DNA of 64,000 nt from the NCBI RefSeq assembly GCF_003700275.1, contig NZ_RBRE01000033.1:1-64000 (forward strand), in the 5' to 3' direction. The stretch is from Pseudomonas cichorii. Lineage in GTDB: Bacteria; Pseudomonadota; Gammaproteobacteria; Pseudomonadales; Pseudomonadaceae. Made by a program: the position numbers and the translations under genes. The notes below the pieces were generated by a model that worked only from the letters and a program-made list of their open reading frames with translations, did not search any database and had not been told where the DNA came from. Positions 28,198 to 37,629 of the stretch are shown in pieces. Positions within the stretch are counted from its first letter, which is position 1. The number at the start of each line of letters is the position of its first letter.

Positions 28198-28357
28198 CGA
28201 CGCTCCTGCGGGCGTATTCACCTTGAAGGTGAACTGCGGTATGCCAACACGCCCTTTGTTTCGGCAAGCATAGCGTTGACCGATAGCCAACTGCCATATT
28301 GAATGACTGCGCCAGCACGTTTGTTCGTGGGCTGTTACAAATCTTAATCCCCTGAAC

Positions 28358-28388
28358 GAAAAACGCCCAGCGCGTGCTGGGCGTTTTT
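28358..28388. terminator. bidirectional terminator after phoU
   Basis: An 11-bp perfect stem, AAACGCCCAGC (28361-28371) with GCTGGGCGTTT (28376-28386). It is flanked by A's on the left and T's on the right, so it works in both directions. It lies 13 bases past the phoU stop. Confidence 0.85.
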
Positions 28389-28401
28389 TTCGCAGGCAAT
28401 C

Positions 28402-29163
28402 TTACTTATCGTCAGTCTTACCCGGAACATTAGGGGTTTCGCTCACGATGCCCTGCACTTCTTCTTTCATGCGCTTGAGCCCCATGTGGCGCACGTCGGT
28501 GCCACGCACCAGATAAATCACCAGCTCGGAAATGTTACGAGCATGGTCACCGATACGTTCCAGCGAACGCAGCACCCAGATCACGTTCAGTACGCGGGAG
28601 ATCGAGCGCGGATCTTCCATCATGTAGGTCGCCAGCTCACGCAAGGCCGTCTTGTATTCGCGGTCGATGACTTTGTCGTACTGGGCGACGGACAAGGCCA
28701 GCTCGGCGTCGAAGCGGGCGAACGAGTCCAGTGCATCGCGCACCATGTTACGTACCTGGTCGCCGATATGACGCACTTCGACATAACCACGCGGCGACTC
28801 GCCTTCTTCGCACAACTGGATGGCACGACGCGCGATCTTGGTGGCTTCGTCACCAATACGCTCCAGATCGATGACCGACTTGGAGATGCTGATGATCAGG
28901 CGCAGGTCAGAAGCCGCAGGCTGGCGACGGGCAAGAATGCGCAGGCATTCCTCGTCGATATTGCGCTCCATCTGGTTGATCCGGTCATCGACTTCACGAA
29001 CCCGCTGGGCCAGGCCTGAGTCGGCTTCGATCAGGGCAGTAACGGCATCGTTGACCTGCTTCTCGACCAGACCGCCCATTTCGAGCAAATGGCTGCGAAC
29101 CTCTTCGAGCTCGGCGTTGAACTGTTGTGAGATGTGATGAGTGTGGCTGTCTTTGTGGATCAT
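28402..29163 (-). CDS. phoU: phosphate signalling regulator PhoU
   Basis: A 253-residue protein made of two repeated three-helix PhoU bundles (about 15-110 and 120-225). Both carry the metal-binding E/DxxxD stretches (RIGDEATKIARRAI; ERIGDHARNISELV). It is a peripheral membrane protein that links the PstSCAB transporter to PhoR and keeps PhoB inactive when phosphate is plentiful. It is last in the pst operon, 70 bases after pstB, and is followed by a strong terminator. Confidence 0.97.
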   Translation of the reverse strand: MIHKDSHTHHISQQFNAELEEVRSHLLEMGGLVEKQVNDAVTALIEADSGLAQRVREVDDRINQMERNIDEECLRILARRQPAASDLRLIISISKSVIDLERIGDEATKIARRAIQLCEEGESPRGYVEVRHIGDQVRNMVRDALDSFARFDAELALSVAQYDKVIDREYKTALRELATYMMEDPRSISRVLNVIWVLRSLERIGDHARNISELVIYLVRGTDVRHMGLKRMKEEVQGIVSETPNVPGKTDDK

Positions 29164-29233
29164 GCTGGGTGTCCTTGGAACGTCCGGTTAATTGCGAAAA
29201 CGCAGCGGTGGTTCAGGGCTGACGGAGCACGTC

Positions 29234-30067
29234 CTAGCCGTAACGACCGGTGATGTAGTCTTCTGTCTGTTTTTTGGTCGGATTGGTGAACAATGTATCC
29301 GTATCACCGAACTCGACGAGTTTGCCCATGTGCATGAAAGCGGTGTAATCCGACACACGGGCCGCCTGTTGCATGTTGTGGGTAACGATCACAATGGTGT
29401 ATTTGGATTTCAGTTCGTAGATCAGCTCTTCAACTTTCAGCGTCGAAATCGGGTCGAGCGCCGAACAGGGTTCGTCGAGCAGCAGGACTTCCGGCTCCAC
29501 GGCGATAGTGCGGGCAATCACCAGACGCTGCTGCTGACCACCGGACAGACCAAGGGCCGACTCATGCAGTCGATCCTTGACCTCATCCCACAAGGCTGCA
29601 CCTTTGAGTGCCCACTCGACAGCCTCATCGAGCACGCGCTTCTTGTTGATCCCTTGAATGCGCAGTCCGTAGACCACGTTCTCGTAGATCGTCTTGGGGA
29701 ACGGGTTGGGCTTCTGGAACACCATGCCGACGCGACGGCGCAGCTCTGCAACCTCTTCGCCCTTGCTGTAGATGTTATGCCCATAGAGGTTGATGGCGCC
29801 TTCCACGCGGCAACCATCGACCAGATCGTTCATCCGGTTGAAGGTGCGCAGCAGCGTCGACTTGCCACAACCGGACGGACCGATGAACGAAGTCACCTTC
29901 TGTTTGGGGATATTCAGGCTGACGTCGAACAGCGCCTGTTTATCGCCGTAGAACAGGTTCAGGCCCGGAACTTCGATCGCCACGGTTTCATCGGCCAGAT
30001 GCAGCCCTGACTTGTTGCGCCCCAGGGCCGACAGGTTGACGCCGTGGGTTGAGCCTTCGTGTTGCAT
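29234..30067 (-). CDS. pstB: phosphate ABC transporter ATP-binding protein PstB
   Basis: A 277-residue ABC ATPase. Walker A is GPSGCGKST, the signature is LSGGQQQRL and Walker B is [13 protein letters not shown], followed by the switch histidine ([14 protein letters not shown]). It drives phosphate import with PstC and PstA and takes part in phosphate sensing with PhoU. It has a short extra N-terminus of about 25 residues before the ATPase core. It lies 67 bases after pstA. Confidence 0.97.
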   Translation of the reverse strand: MQHEGSTHGVNLSALGRNKSGLHLADETVAIEVPGLNLFYGDKQALFDVSLNIPKQKVTSFIGPSGCGKSTLLRTFNRMNDLVDGCRVEGAINLYGHNIYSKGEEVAELRRRVGMVFQKPNPFPKTIYENVVYGLRIQGINKKRVLDEAVEWALKGAALWDEVKDRLHESALGLSGGQQQRLVIARTIAVEPEVLLLDEPCSALDPISTLKVEELIYELKSKYTIVIVTHNMQQAARVSDYTAFMHMGKLVEFGDTDTLFTNPTKKQTEDYITGRYG

Positions 30068-30134
30068 GGATTGCTCCTGTGCGAGCTTCTCGCATCATCG
30101 AACTGCCCTTGTCGTTGCGGGCAGCACTTTAGGA

Positions 30135-31805
30135 TCAGTTGTCGAGCGCCTTGTACTTCTCGCGCAAATGGTTACGGATGGCGACCGCCGACAGGTTGAG
30201 CAAGGCGATCACCAGCACCAGCAGCAACGCGGTGGCATACACCAGTGGGCGTGCGGCTTCGACATTCGGGCTCTGGAAGCCGACGTCATAAATATGGAAC
30301 CCCAGATGCATGATCTTCTGGTCAAGGTGCAGATAAGGATAGTTACCGTCCAGCGGCAACGAAGGCGCCAGCTTGACCACACCCACCAGCATCAATGGCG
30401 CCACCTCGCCTGCGGCACGGGCCACGGCCAGGATCAGGCCGGTCATCATTGCCGGGCTGGCCATGGGCAAAACGATTTTCCACAGGGTTTCGGCCTTGGT
30501 CGCGCCCAGCGCCAGCGAACCTTCGCGCAGGCTCAGGGGAATACGCGCCAGCCCTTCTTCGGTGGCAACGATCACGACCGGCACCGCCAGCAGTGCCAGA
30601 GTCAAAGAAGCCCAGAGCAGGCCCGGCGTTCCGAAAGTGGGTGCCGGCAGCGCTTCGGGAAAGAACAGGTGGTCCAGAGAGCCGCCCAGCACATAGACAA
30701 AAAAGCCCAGGCCAAACACGCCGTAGACGATGGCCGGAACCCCGGCCAGATTGTTCACGGCAATCCGGATCAGCCGCGTGACCGTGCCTTGCCGTGCGTA
30801 TTCACGCAGATAGACCGCCGCCAGTACGCCGAACGGGGTCACGATCACCGCCATGATCAGGGTCATCATCACCGTGCCGAAAATGGCCGGGAAAATGCCG
30901 CCTTCGGTGTTGGCCTCACGCGGGTCCTCACTGAGGAACTCCCAGAGTTTCTTGCCGTAGAAACCGAGCTTGGTGAAGGTGCCCATGGCATTGGGCTGAT
31001 AGGCATGCACCACCTTGCCCAGGCTGATTTCGACTTCCTTGCCGTTGGCATCGCGGGCGGTCAGGCTGTCGCGGTCGAAAGCCTGATGCAGGCTGCCAAG
31101 ACGCCCTTCGATCTCTTTATAGCGGGCATCCAGTTCAGCCCGCTCGACCGCCATGTCTGCCTGCGCTGTCGCATCGAGGCGGCCTTCCAGTTCCAGCTTG
31201 CGAGCCTGCAGGCGCAGACGCTCGATACCGTAGTTGATGGCGCCGATATCCTTCTTTTCCAGGCTGTAAAGCTCGTCGGCCAGCTTCTCGACCCGCTTGA
31301 TGCGCTCCTGCAGCGTCGGCCAGGCCGCTTCGCCTTGGGCCACAACGGTGCCGTTTTCCTTGACGTTGACCAGATAGCCATAGAAATTGCCCCACTCGCG
31401 GCGCTCCAGGGTCATCAGCTCTGCAGGTCGGCTCCGCTCGGTCAGCCATTCGCCGACCACCCAGGTGAAATCGCTGGGATTGACGTCACGGTTGCCGACC
31501 TTGAACAGCTCGCGGGTCATGAACTCAGGCCCGCTATCCGGCACCGGCAAACCCGCACCTTTCAGGCGTGCACGCGGGACCTGCTCCTGCTCGACCAGCT
31601 CACCGATCAGCACATGACGCGCCTGACCGGGTACGTCGTATTGCGCAGATACCAGATCCGCAGGCCAGAAGTGTCCGAGGCCACGCACGGCAATCACCGC
31701 CAGCAGCCCGATGGTCATGATGACCGCGATGGAAACAGCGCCCGCACTCAGCCAGACGCCAGGGGCGCCGCTTTTGAACCAGCTCTTGAGAGAGTCCCGT
31801 TTCAC
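30135..31805 (-). CDS. pstA: phosphate ABC transporter permease PstA
   Basis: A 556-residue permease. After a first membrane segment (about 17-40) comes a soluble insert of about 200 residues that includes a long charged coiled coil (about 155-250: KRVEKLADELYSLEKKD...). The transport domain with the usual membrane helices and the EAA-like loop (SLALGATKAETLWKIVLP) covers about 305-550. Short PstA proteins lack the insert, but the long form is common in Pseudomonas. It pairs with PstC in the inner membrane. The pstC gene ends 15 bases upstream. Confidence 0.94.
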   Translation of the reverse strand: MKRDSLKSWFKSGAPGVWLSAGAVSIAVIMTIGLLAVIAVRGLGHFWPADLVSAQYDVPGQARHVLIGELVEQEQVPRARLKGAGLPVPDSGPEFMTRELFKVGNRDVNPSDFTWVVGEWLTERSRPAELMTLERREWGNFYGYLVNVKENGTVVAQGEAAWPTLQERIKRVEKLADELYSLEKKDIGAINYGIERLRLQARKLELEGRLDATAQADMAVERAELDARYKEIEGRLGSLHQAFDRDSLTARDANGKEVEISLGKVVHAYQPNAMGTFTKLGFYGKKLWEFLSEDPREANTEGGIFPAIFGTVMMTLIMAVIVTPFGVLAAVYLREYARQGTVTRLIRIAVNNLAGVPAIVYGVFGLGFFVYVLGGSLDHLFFPEALPAPTFGTPGLLWASLTLALLAVPVVIVATEEGLARIPLSLREGSLALGATKAETLWKIVLPMASPAMMTGLILAVARAAGEVAPLMLVGVVKLAPSLPLDGNYPYLHLDQKIMHLGFHIYDVGFQSPNVEAARPLVYATALLLVLVIALLNLSAVAIRNHLREKYKALDN

Positions 31806-31820
31806 TAAGTTCTGCCTTCC

Positions 31821-34106
31821 TTACAGCGACGAGTATTTCTTGCGCAGACGCTGACGAATCAGCTCTGCCAGGGTGTTCATGACAAAGGTGAACACCAGCA
31901 GCACCAGCGCCGCCAGGAACAGCACCCGGTAATGGCTGCCCCCCACTTCGGATTCCGGCATTTCCACGGCCACGTTGGCCGCAAGGGTGCGCATGCCCTC
32001 GAACATATTCATGTCCATGATCGGCGTGTTGCCGGTGGCCATCAGCACAATCATGGTTTCACCCACGGCGCGTCCCATGCCGATCATCAGCGCCGAAAAG
32101 ATGCCGGGGCTGGCGGTCAGGATCACTACGCGAGTCAGGGTCTGCCACGGCGTCGCGCCGAGCGCCAGCGAGCCGAGGGTCAGGCTGCGCGGCACACTGA
32201 ATACGGCATCCTCGGCAATCGAATAGATATTGGGAATCACCGCAAAGCCCATGGCGATGCCCACCACCAGCGCATTGCGCTGATCGTAAGTGATGCCCAG
32301 GTCATTGCTGATCCATGTGCGCATGTCGCCATCGAAAAACCAGTTTTCCAGATGCGGGCTCATGCTCAGGGAGAACCAGCCCACCAGCAGCACGACCGGC
32401 AGCAGAATCGCGCTTTCCCAGCCATCGGGCACGCGCAGCCGGATCGACTCGGGCAGGCGGGTCCACAGGAAGCCCGCCAGCAGGATCCCGATGGGCGTCA
32501 ACAGCAGCAGGCTGAAGATGCCGGGCAAATGACCTTCCAGGTACGGCGCCAGGAACAGACCGGCGAAGAAGCCGAGGATGACCGTCGGCATCGCTTCCAT
32601 CAGTTCAATGACCGGCTTGACCTTGCGGCGCATGCCCGGAGCCATGAAGTAGGCGGTGTAGATCGCCGCAGCAATGGCCAGCGGCGCAGCCAGAATCATG
32701 GCGTAGAACGCGGCCTTGAGCGTGCCGTAGGTCAGCGGTGCGAGGCTCAGCTTGGGCTCGAAGTCGCTGTTCGAGGCTGTGGACTGCCAGACGTACTTGG
32801 GCTCATCGTAGTTCTCGTACCAGACCTTGCCCCACAACGAACTCCAGGACACTTCCGGGTGCGGGTTATCCAGCGCGATGGGCAACAGCTTGCCCGAACT
32901 TTCGACCAGCACCTGATTGGCCCGTGGGGACAACGCCACGATTCCCGGCCCGTCCACCACCTGTTCGACCAACAGGGTACGGTGTGCCGTGCTGTGGAAC
33001 ACGCCGAGCTTGCCCGAGGCATCCAGAGCGATGAAGCCCTTGCGGCGCTGCTCGGTCTTGATCTGCACGATCGGCGCGCTGCTCATGCGGAAATCGCGAA
33101 CGCGCATGAGGCGTTGCTCGCCATCGGTATCACGGGCCATGAACCACTGGCTCATGCCGCCCTTCGAGTTACCGATGATCAACGAAATACCGCCGACCAA
33201 CTGGGTGCTGGCGGTGATTTCTGCGTTGCCGTCTTCCAGCAGCTTGTAACGCCCGTTGAGGGTCCGGTCGCGCAGGCTGAACACATCGGCTTGAGCGCGG
33301 CCGTTGATTACATACAGCCATTGCTGGCGTGGATCGATATAAATGGCTTTGACGGCAGCGGACAACTGCGGCAGCTCGATGCGGCTCTGCTCGCGGGTCA
33401 TCTCGCCGGTCATCAGGTTTTCGGTCTGCTCAAGCGCCAGCACATGCAATTGCGTGCCTGTAGAGCCTGCGACTTTCAGGTTGTCGCCATTGGCGCTGAC
33501 CGTGACGTACTCCACGGCGCGGCCCTGATCATCCAGCACCAGCGGTGTTTCGCCGTAAGGCCAGGCGAGACTCGGGGTGATGGTCTTCTGGTTGTCCGGG
33601 TAAGTGGTCTGGTAGGCGTGCCTGAAAATCAGCACCTGGCCATTGGACAAACCAAGGGCAACCAGTGGTGCGCCGGGTTGATCCTTGCCGATGGATGCCA
33701 CGCTCACACCAGCGGGCAGCGGCAATTGCAGGCGCTGCAGCTCGTTGCCGGCCTTGATGTCGAAGAAGATCACTTCACCCTTGTCGGAAATCCGCATGCC
33801 GATCTGGTTCTGTTCTTCGATGGAGATCATCAGCGGCTTGCCGGCGTCCTGCATCCAGCTGGCGCTCAGGGGCGTCTTGACGCTCAGTTTCGCGCCCTGG
33901 AAGAGAGGCGCGACTACATAGGCGAGGTAAAAGAAGATCAGGGTGATCGCTGCAAGCACGGCAAGGCCGCCGATGGCGACGTACCAACGGGTCAGACGAT
34001 CCTTGAAGGCACGAAGACGGCGTTTGCGCAGCATCTCGGGCGTATTGAAGTCAATGCGCTCTGGAGGTGAACTCTGATTCATTCTCGATCTAGCCAAATC
34101 ATTCAT
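31821..34106 (-). CDS. pstC: phosphate ABC transporter permease PstC (long form)
   Basis: A 761-residue permease. A first membrane helix lies near residues 42-64. A soluble insert of about 380 residues follows (about 70-450), built of repeated beta strands, and looks propeller-like. The transport domain (about 460-750) has the EAA-type loop SLALGATPWQTLTRVVIL. The insert is long compared with the 320-residue E. coli PstC but typical of Pseudomonas. It would form the phosphate channel with PstA. A second start at 34082 is possible. The insert's function is not known. Confidence 0.93.
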   Translation of the reverse strand: MNDLARSRMNQSSPPERIDFNTPEMLRKRRLRAFKDRLTRWYVAIGGLAVLAAITLIFFYLAYVVAPLFQGAKLSVKTPLSASWMQDAGKPLMISIEEQNQIGMRISDKGEVIFFDIKAGNELQRLQLPLPAGVSVASIGKDQPGAPLVALGLSNGQVLIFRHAYQTTYPDNQKTITPSLAWPYGETPLVLDDQGRAVEYVTVSANGDNLKVAGSTGTQLHVLALEQTENLMTGEMTREQSRIELPQLSAAVKAIYIDPRQQWLYVINGRAQADVFSLRDRTLNGRYKLLEDGNAEITASTQLVGGISLIIGNSKGGMSQWFMARDTDGEQRLMRVRDFRMSSAPIVQIKTEQRRKGFIALDASGKLGVFHSTAHRTLLVEQVVDGPGIVALSPRANQVLVESSGKLLPIALDNPHPEVSWSSLWGKVWYENYDEPKYVWQSTASNSDFEPKLSLAPLTYGTLKAAFYAMILAAPLAIAAAIYTAYFMAPGMRRKVKPVIELMEAMPTVILGFFAGLFLAPYLEGHLPGIFSLLLLTPIGILLAGFLWTRLPESIRLRVPDGWESAILLPVVLLVGWFSLSMSPHLENWFFDGDMRTWISNDLGITYDQRNALVVGIAMGFAVIPNIYSIAEDAVFSVPRSLTLGSLALGATPWQTLTRVVILTASPGIFSALMIGMGRAVGETMIVLMATGNTPIMDMNMFEGMRTLAANVAVEMPESEVGGSHYRVLFLAALVLLVFTFVMNTLAELIRQRLRKKYSSL

Positions 34107-34159
34107 GCGCGCACACCGTAACGGCCTTGTATGACAAAAACATTACAGTAAGGTGACGT

Positions 34160-34195
34160 AAAAAAGCCCGCCACCCAGGAAAACCGGCAGCGGAC
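34160..34195 (-). terminator. likely partial terminator between pstS and pstC
   Basis: Read on the minus strand, an imperfect stem (34166-34195, GTCCGC at one end and GCGGGC at the other) runs into a T6 tract (34160-34165). Between pstS and pstC it could let pstS be made in excess over the permease genes. Confidence 0.5.
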
Positions 34196-34244
34196 TGTTC
34201 AATTGATGTAAAGGCCAGTCCTTCAGCCCTGGTTCGTGTTGCAG

Positions 34245-35243
34245 TTATTTGGAAGCAACACCCGAATTACCTTGCAGGCCCAGATCGGCCAGAGCCTTTT
34301 CCACCACCCGCGACGGCAGTGGAATGTAACCGTCCTTCATCACCACTTCCTGACCCTGGCGCGACAGCACCAGCTTCAGAAACTCGGCTTCCAGAGGGGC
34401 CAGCGGCTTGTTCGGGGCCTTGTTCACATAGACATAGAGGAAGCGCGACAGCGGATAAGTGCCGTTCAAGGCATTGGCTTCATTGTCCTCGACAAACTCC
34501 GCGCCTTCCTTCTTGGCCAGAGGCACGGTCTTGACGCTGGAAGTCTTGTAGCCGATACCCGAGTAACCGATACCGTTCAACGAACTGCTGATGGCGCTGA
34601 CCACCGAAGCCGAACCCGGCTGCTCGTTGACGTTGGCCTTGAAGTCACCTTTGCACAGCGCTTCTTCCTTGAAATAGCCATAAGTGCCGGATACCGAGTT
34701 ACGGCCAAACAGCTGGATCGGCTTGCTCGCCAGATCGCCGGTCACACCGACATCGCCCCAGGTCCTGGCATCGGCCTTGGCGCCACACAGCCGGGTCACG
34801 GAGAAGATCGCGTCCACTTGCTGCATGGTCAGGCCCTTGACCGGGTTGTCCTTGTGCACGAAGACCGCCAGGGCATCCACGGCGACCGGAATCGCGGTCG
34901 GCTTGTAGCCGTGCTTCTGCTCGAACGCCGAGAGCTCGCCATCTTTCATCTTGCGGCTCATCGGCCCGAGGTTGGCAGTGCCTTCAGTCAGGGCAGGCGG
35001 CGCAGTCGACGAACCGGCAGCCTGAATCTGGATATTCACGCTCGGGTATTCTTTCTTGTAGGCCTCGGCCCACAAGGTCATCAGGTTCGCCAGAGTATCG
35101 GAGCCGACACTGGACAGGTTTCCGGATACACCTGTGGTCTTGACGTAAGGCTTGATCGAAGGGTCAACAGCAGCAAAGGAATTGGCTGCCGCAACGCCGG
35201 CGGCAACGAATGTCAGTGCGGTCATCAAGCTCTTGAATGTCAT
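34245..35243 (-). CDS. pstS: phosphate-binding periplasmic protein PstS
   Basis: A 332-residue periplasmic binding protein. The signal peptide is about 1-23 (ending SFA). The phosphate-binding stretches [10 protein letters not shown] and [11 protein letters not shown] lie near the N-terminus, and [15 protein letters not shown] near residue 185. The start at 35243 is preceded by AGGAG. It captures inorganic phosphate and delivers it to PstCA. It is the first gene of the pst operon, and a Pho box lies upstream. Confidence 0.95.
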   Translation of the reverse strand: MTFKSLMTALTFVAAGVAAANSFAAVDPSIKPYVKTTGVSGNLSSVGSDTLANLMTLWAEAYKKEYPSVNIQIQAAGSSTAPPALTEGTANLGPMSRKMKDGELSAFEQKHGYKPTAIPVAVDALAVFVHKDNPVKGLTMQQVDAIFSVTRLCGAKADARTWGDVGVTGDLASKPIQLFGRNSVSGTYGYFKEEALCKGDFKANVNEQPGSASVVSAISSSLNGIGYSGIGYKTSSVKTVPLAKKEGAEFVEDNEANALNGTYPLSRFLYVYVNKAPNKPLAPLEAEFLKLVLSRQGQEVVMKDGYIPLPSRVVEKALADLGLQGNSGVASK

Positions 35244-35313
35244 GCCTTGCGCTCCTGCAGGGTATAGAGAAGATCCGTGACCTGCCGTCATTGGTGGGCC
35301 GTATGAATACTCT

Positions 35314-35331
35314 ATGAATTGATTGTGACAA
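35314..35331 (-). promoter_or_regulatory. Pho box upstream of pstS
   Basis: On the minus strand TTGTCACAATCAATTCAT fits the two-half-site Pho box, and another ATTCAT follows 11 bases later, giving three in-phase half-sites. It lies 71-88 bases before the pstS start. PhoB binding is expected, though the second half-site is weak. Confidence 0.6.
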
Positions 35332-35337
35332 TAAGAT

Positions 35338-35373
35338 GAAAAGGCCGCCTCCCTTGCGGGATGACAGCCTTTA
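35338..35373 (-). terminator. possible terminator of the MHS transporter gene
   Basis: AAAGGC (35340-35345) and GCCTTT (35367-35372) form an outer stem with an inner CCC/GGG pairing. On the minus strand it follows the transporter gene by 42 bases. The T-run is short. Confidence 0.4.
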
Positions 35374-35413
35374 TCGATGCCTCATACAGAGAGGATGCTT
35401 CAAGAAGAAGCGA

Positions 35414-36703
35414 TCAGCGCTTTCTGGCGATCAAATAGATACCCAGCGCCATACCCACGCCGCTCAGCGCCGCCACATACCAGGCCGGTGCCATCGGGCT
35501 GCTCTTGAGCATGAAGGTCACGACCATCGGCGTCAGGCCACCGAAAATCGCATAGGCCACGTTATACGAGAACGACAGGCCCGAGAAACGCACCACTGGC
35601 GGGAATGCCTTGACCATCACGTACGGCACCGCGCCGATGGTGCCGACAAACAACCCGGTCACGGCATACAGCGGGAACAGCCAGTCCGGATGGTCGGCCA
35701 GCACGTGATAGAAGGTCCAGGAACTCGCCAACAGACCAGCGCAGCCCAGCAACAGGACCAGCCCTGCGCCGATCCGGTCCGACAGTGCGCCAGCGACAAT
35801 GCAGCCAAAGCTCAGGAGAACGATAGCCAGGCTGTTGGCCTGCAAGGCGGTCGCCGCCGGGAAGCCGTACTTGGTTTGCAGCAGGGTTGGAGTCATCAGG
35901 ATCACGACGATGATTCCGGCCGACAGCAGCCAGGTCAGCAGCATCGACAGCACCACGGCACCGCGGTGATCACGCAATACGCCCTTGAGCGGCAGCTCTT
36001 CGGCCAGCGCCTTGCGCTGTTGCAGCTCGGCGAATACCGGGGTTTCGTGCAGCAGGCGACGCAGGTAAACCGACATCAGGCCGAACACACCGCCCAGCAG
36101 GAAGGGAATCCGCCAGGCGTAATCCGACACTTCAACCGGGGTGTACAGGCTGTTGATCACGGTCGCGACCAGCGAGCCGATCAGAATGCCCGCCGTCAGA
36201 CCGGCCGTCAGCGTGCCGCAGGCATAACCGATATAGCGGGCCGGAACGTGCTCGGACACAAATACCCAGGCGCCCGGCACTTCACCGCCGATGGCTGCGC
36301 CTTGAATGACGCGCATCAGCAACAGCAGGATCGGAGCCCACATGCCGATCTGCGCATAGGTGGGCAGCAGACCCATGATCAGGGTCGGCACGGCCATCAT
36401 GAAAATGCTCAGGGTGAACATCTTCTTGCGGCCCAGCAGGTCACCGAAGTGCGCCATGATGATGCCGCCCAGCGGCCTGGCCAGATAACCGGCAGCAAAA
36501 ATACCGAAAGTCTGCATCATGCGCAGCCATTCGGGCATGTCCGCCGGGAAGAACAGCTTGCCGACCACCGCCGCGAAGAACACGAAAATGATGAAGTCGT
36601 AGAACTCCAGCGCCCCACCCAGGGCTGAAAGCGACAAGGTCTTGTAATCGCTGCGGGTCAAAGGCCGCGCCGACTGTGAAGAATCTAAAGGTACGGATGA
36701 CAT
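35414..36703 (-). CDS. MFS transporter, metabolite:H+ symporter family
   Basis: A 429-residue protein with about twelve membrane helices. The MFS loop motif HFGDLLGRKKMF (near 85-96) and a second DRIGAG copy near 310 are visible. The N-terminal FYDFIIFVFFAAVVGKLFFP and the RVIQGAAIGGEVPGA stretch mark the MHS group, which carries dicarboxylates, citrate, proline/betaine or shikimate. The substrate cannot be chosen. It lies upstream of pstS in the same direction, with a terminator between, a placement conserved in Pseudomonas. Confidence 0.87.
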   Translation of the reverse strand: MSSVPLDSSQSARPLTRSDYKTLSLSALGGALEFYDFIIFVFFAAVVGKLFFPADMPEWLRMMQTFGIFAAGYLARPLGGIIMAHFGDLLGRKKMFTLSIFMMAVPTLIMGLLPTYAQIGMWAPILLLLMRVIQGAAIGGEVPGAWVFVSEHVPARYIGYACGTLTAGLTAGILIGSLVATVINSLYTPVEVSDYAWRIPFLLGGVFGLMSVYLRRLLHETPVFAELQQRKALAEELPLKGVLRDHRGAVVLSMLLTWLLSAGIIVVILMTPTLLQTKYGFPAATALQANSLAIVLLSFGCIVAGALSDRIGAGLVLLLGCAGLLASSWTFYHVLADHPDWLFPLYAVTGLFVGTIGAVPYVMVKAFPPVVRFSGLSFSYNVAYAIFGGLTPMVVTFMLKSSPMAPAWYVAALSGVGMALGIYLIARKR

Positions 36704-37136
36704 GACAAGGCTTCTCTTTGGGCGTTTCTTTGAATGAGCGAACGACAGCTACGCTGGCTGCGGCGGGGTGGCGTGCAGAAGCGATTGTCCGGGGCAATTG
36801 TGCAGATAGGCACCAAAATTGCGTGTACAGGCAGTCTTGTCACCTGTAGAGGTCAGGCAAGATAGCAAATTGTTTCAAAAAACACCTAGCAAGAAGCAGC
36901 GGCCGGTAAAAAGAAAGTCCAATGGTCGTCGTATGAGGCAACGCCCGATATACTCGCGGATCGTCGAGCACAATCGGAATCTGTGCAAAAACCGCTGTAG
37001 CAAGCGGCTTTCGCAGAGTTTCCCTTTAAGGGCCAGACGCCGGTCGAACACAATATGTTCACCTGGGTAGTTTTGAATGGCACCTGTCAACCGCAGTAAA
37101 AAACAATGAGAGTCATGGGTCAGAGGCACCCCAGGC
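36704..37136. other. intergenic region between MHS transporter and thioesterase
   Basis: 433 bases without a gene, between divergent genes. It holds both promoters, whose boxes I could not fix. A short hairpin, AACCGCT (36992-36998) with AGCGGCT (37004-37010), is present. I see no convincing small ORF or operator. Confidence 0.35.
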
Positions 37137-37538
37137 ATGATTGAGCTCGAACAAGAAGATCCAACCCCACAAGGCGACCTTGCCTTGCAAATCACCGCCC
37201 TTCCCCGTGAAACCAATGGTTTCGGCGATATTTTCGGCGGCTGGCTGGTTTCCCAGATGGACCTGGCAGGCACTGCCATGGCCAGCAAGATCGCCGGTGG
37301 CCGCGTCGCGACCGTTGCGATTGACCGCATGGCGTTCCTGGTTCCGGTAGCGGTTGGCGAACAGCTTTCCTTCTATACCCGGACCCTGGAAGTGGGCCGT
37401 ACCTCGATCAAGATGATGGTCGAAGTCTGGAGCGACGACCCGCTGAGCAGCGAATGGCGCAAGGTGACCGAAGCGGTTTTCGTCTTCGTGGCCATCGACG
37501 CAAGCGGCCGGACGCGCTCGGTTCCGGCACGACGGTAA
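37137..37538 (+). CDS. acyl-CoA thioesterase, YciA type
   Basis: A 133-residue single hot-dog domain. The family motif NGFGDIFGGWLVSQMDLAG (near residues 27-45), with the catalytic Asp near 42, is followed by RVATVAIDRMAFLVPVAVGE. It would hydrolyse short to medium acyl-CoA and is expected to form a hexamer in the cytoplasm. It is monocistronic. The name YciA is from family resemblance, and the precise chain length is unknown. Confidence 0.88.
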   Translation: MIELEQEDPTPQGDLALQITALPRETNGFGDIFGGWLVSQMDLAGTAMASKIAGGRVATVAIDRMAFLVPVAVGEQLSFYTRTLEVGRTSIKMMVEVWSDDPLSSEWRKVTEAVFVFVAIDASGRTRSVPARR

Positions 37539-37629
37539 ATTGTCGCTCGGGCAAAGATTGGCCGGTTAGGTAAACTCATCGATCCTAGAGCAGTCTATTT
37601 CTGTCACGGTCCTTGAGTGAGAACTTCGC

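Noticed and set aside
30012..31808. 598-codon open frame opposite pstA
   Set aside because: Same reason; composition is typical of antisense frames and the pst genes are certain.
31932..34070. 712-codon open frame on the plus strand opposite pstC
   Set aside because: Shadow of the high-GC pstC codon pattern; it lacks a ribosome site and any known domain and is rich in His, Gln and Arg as such shadows are.
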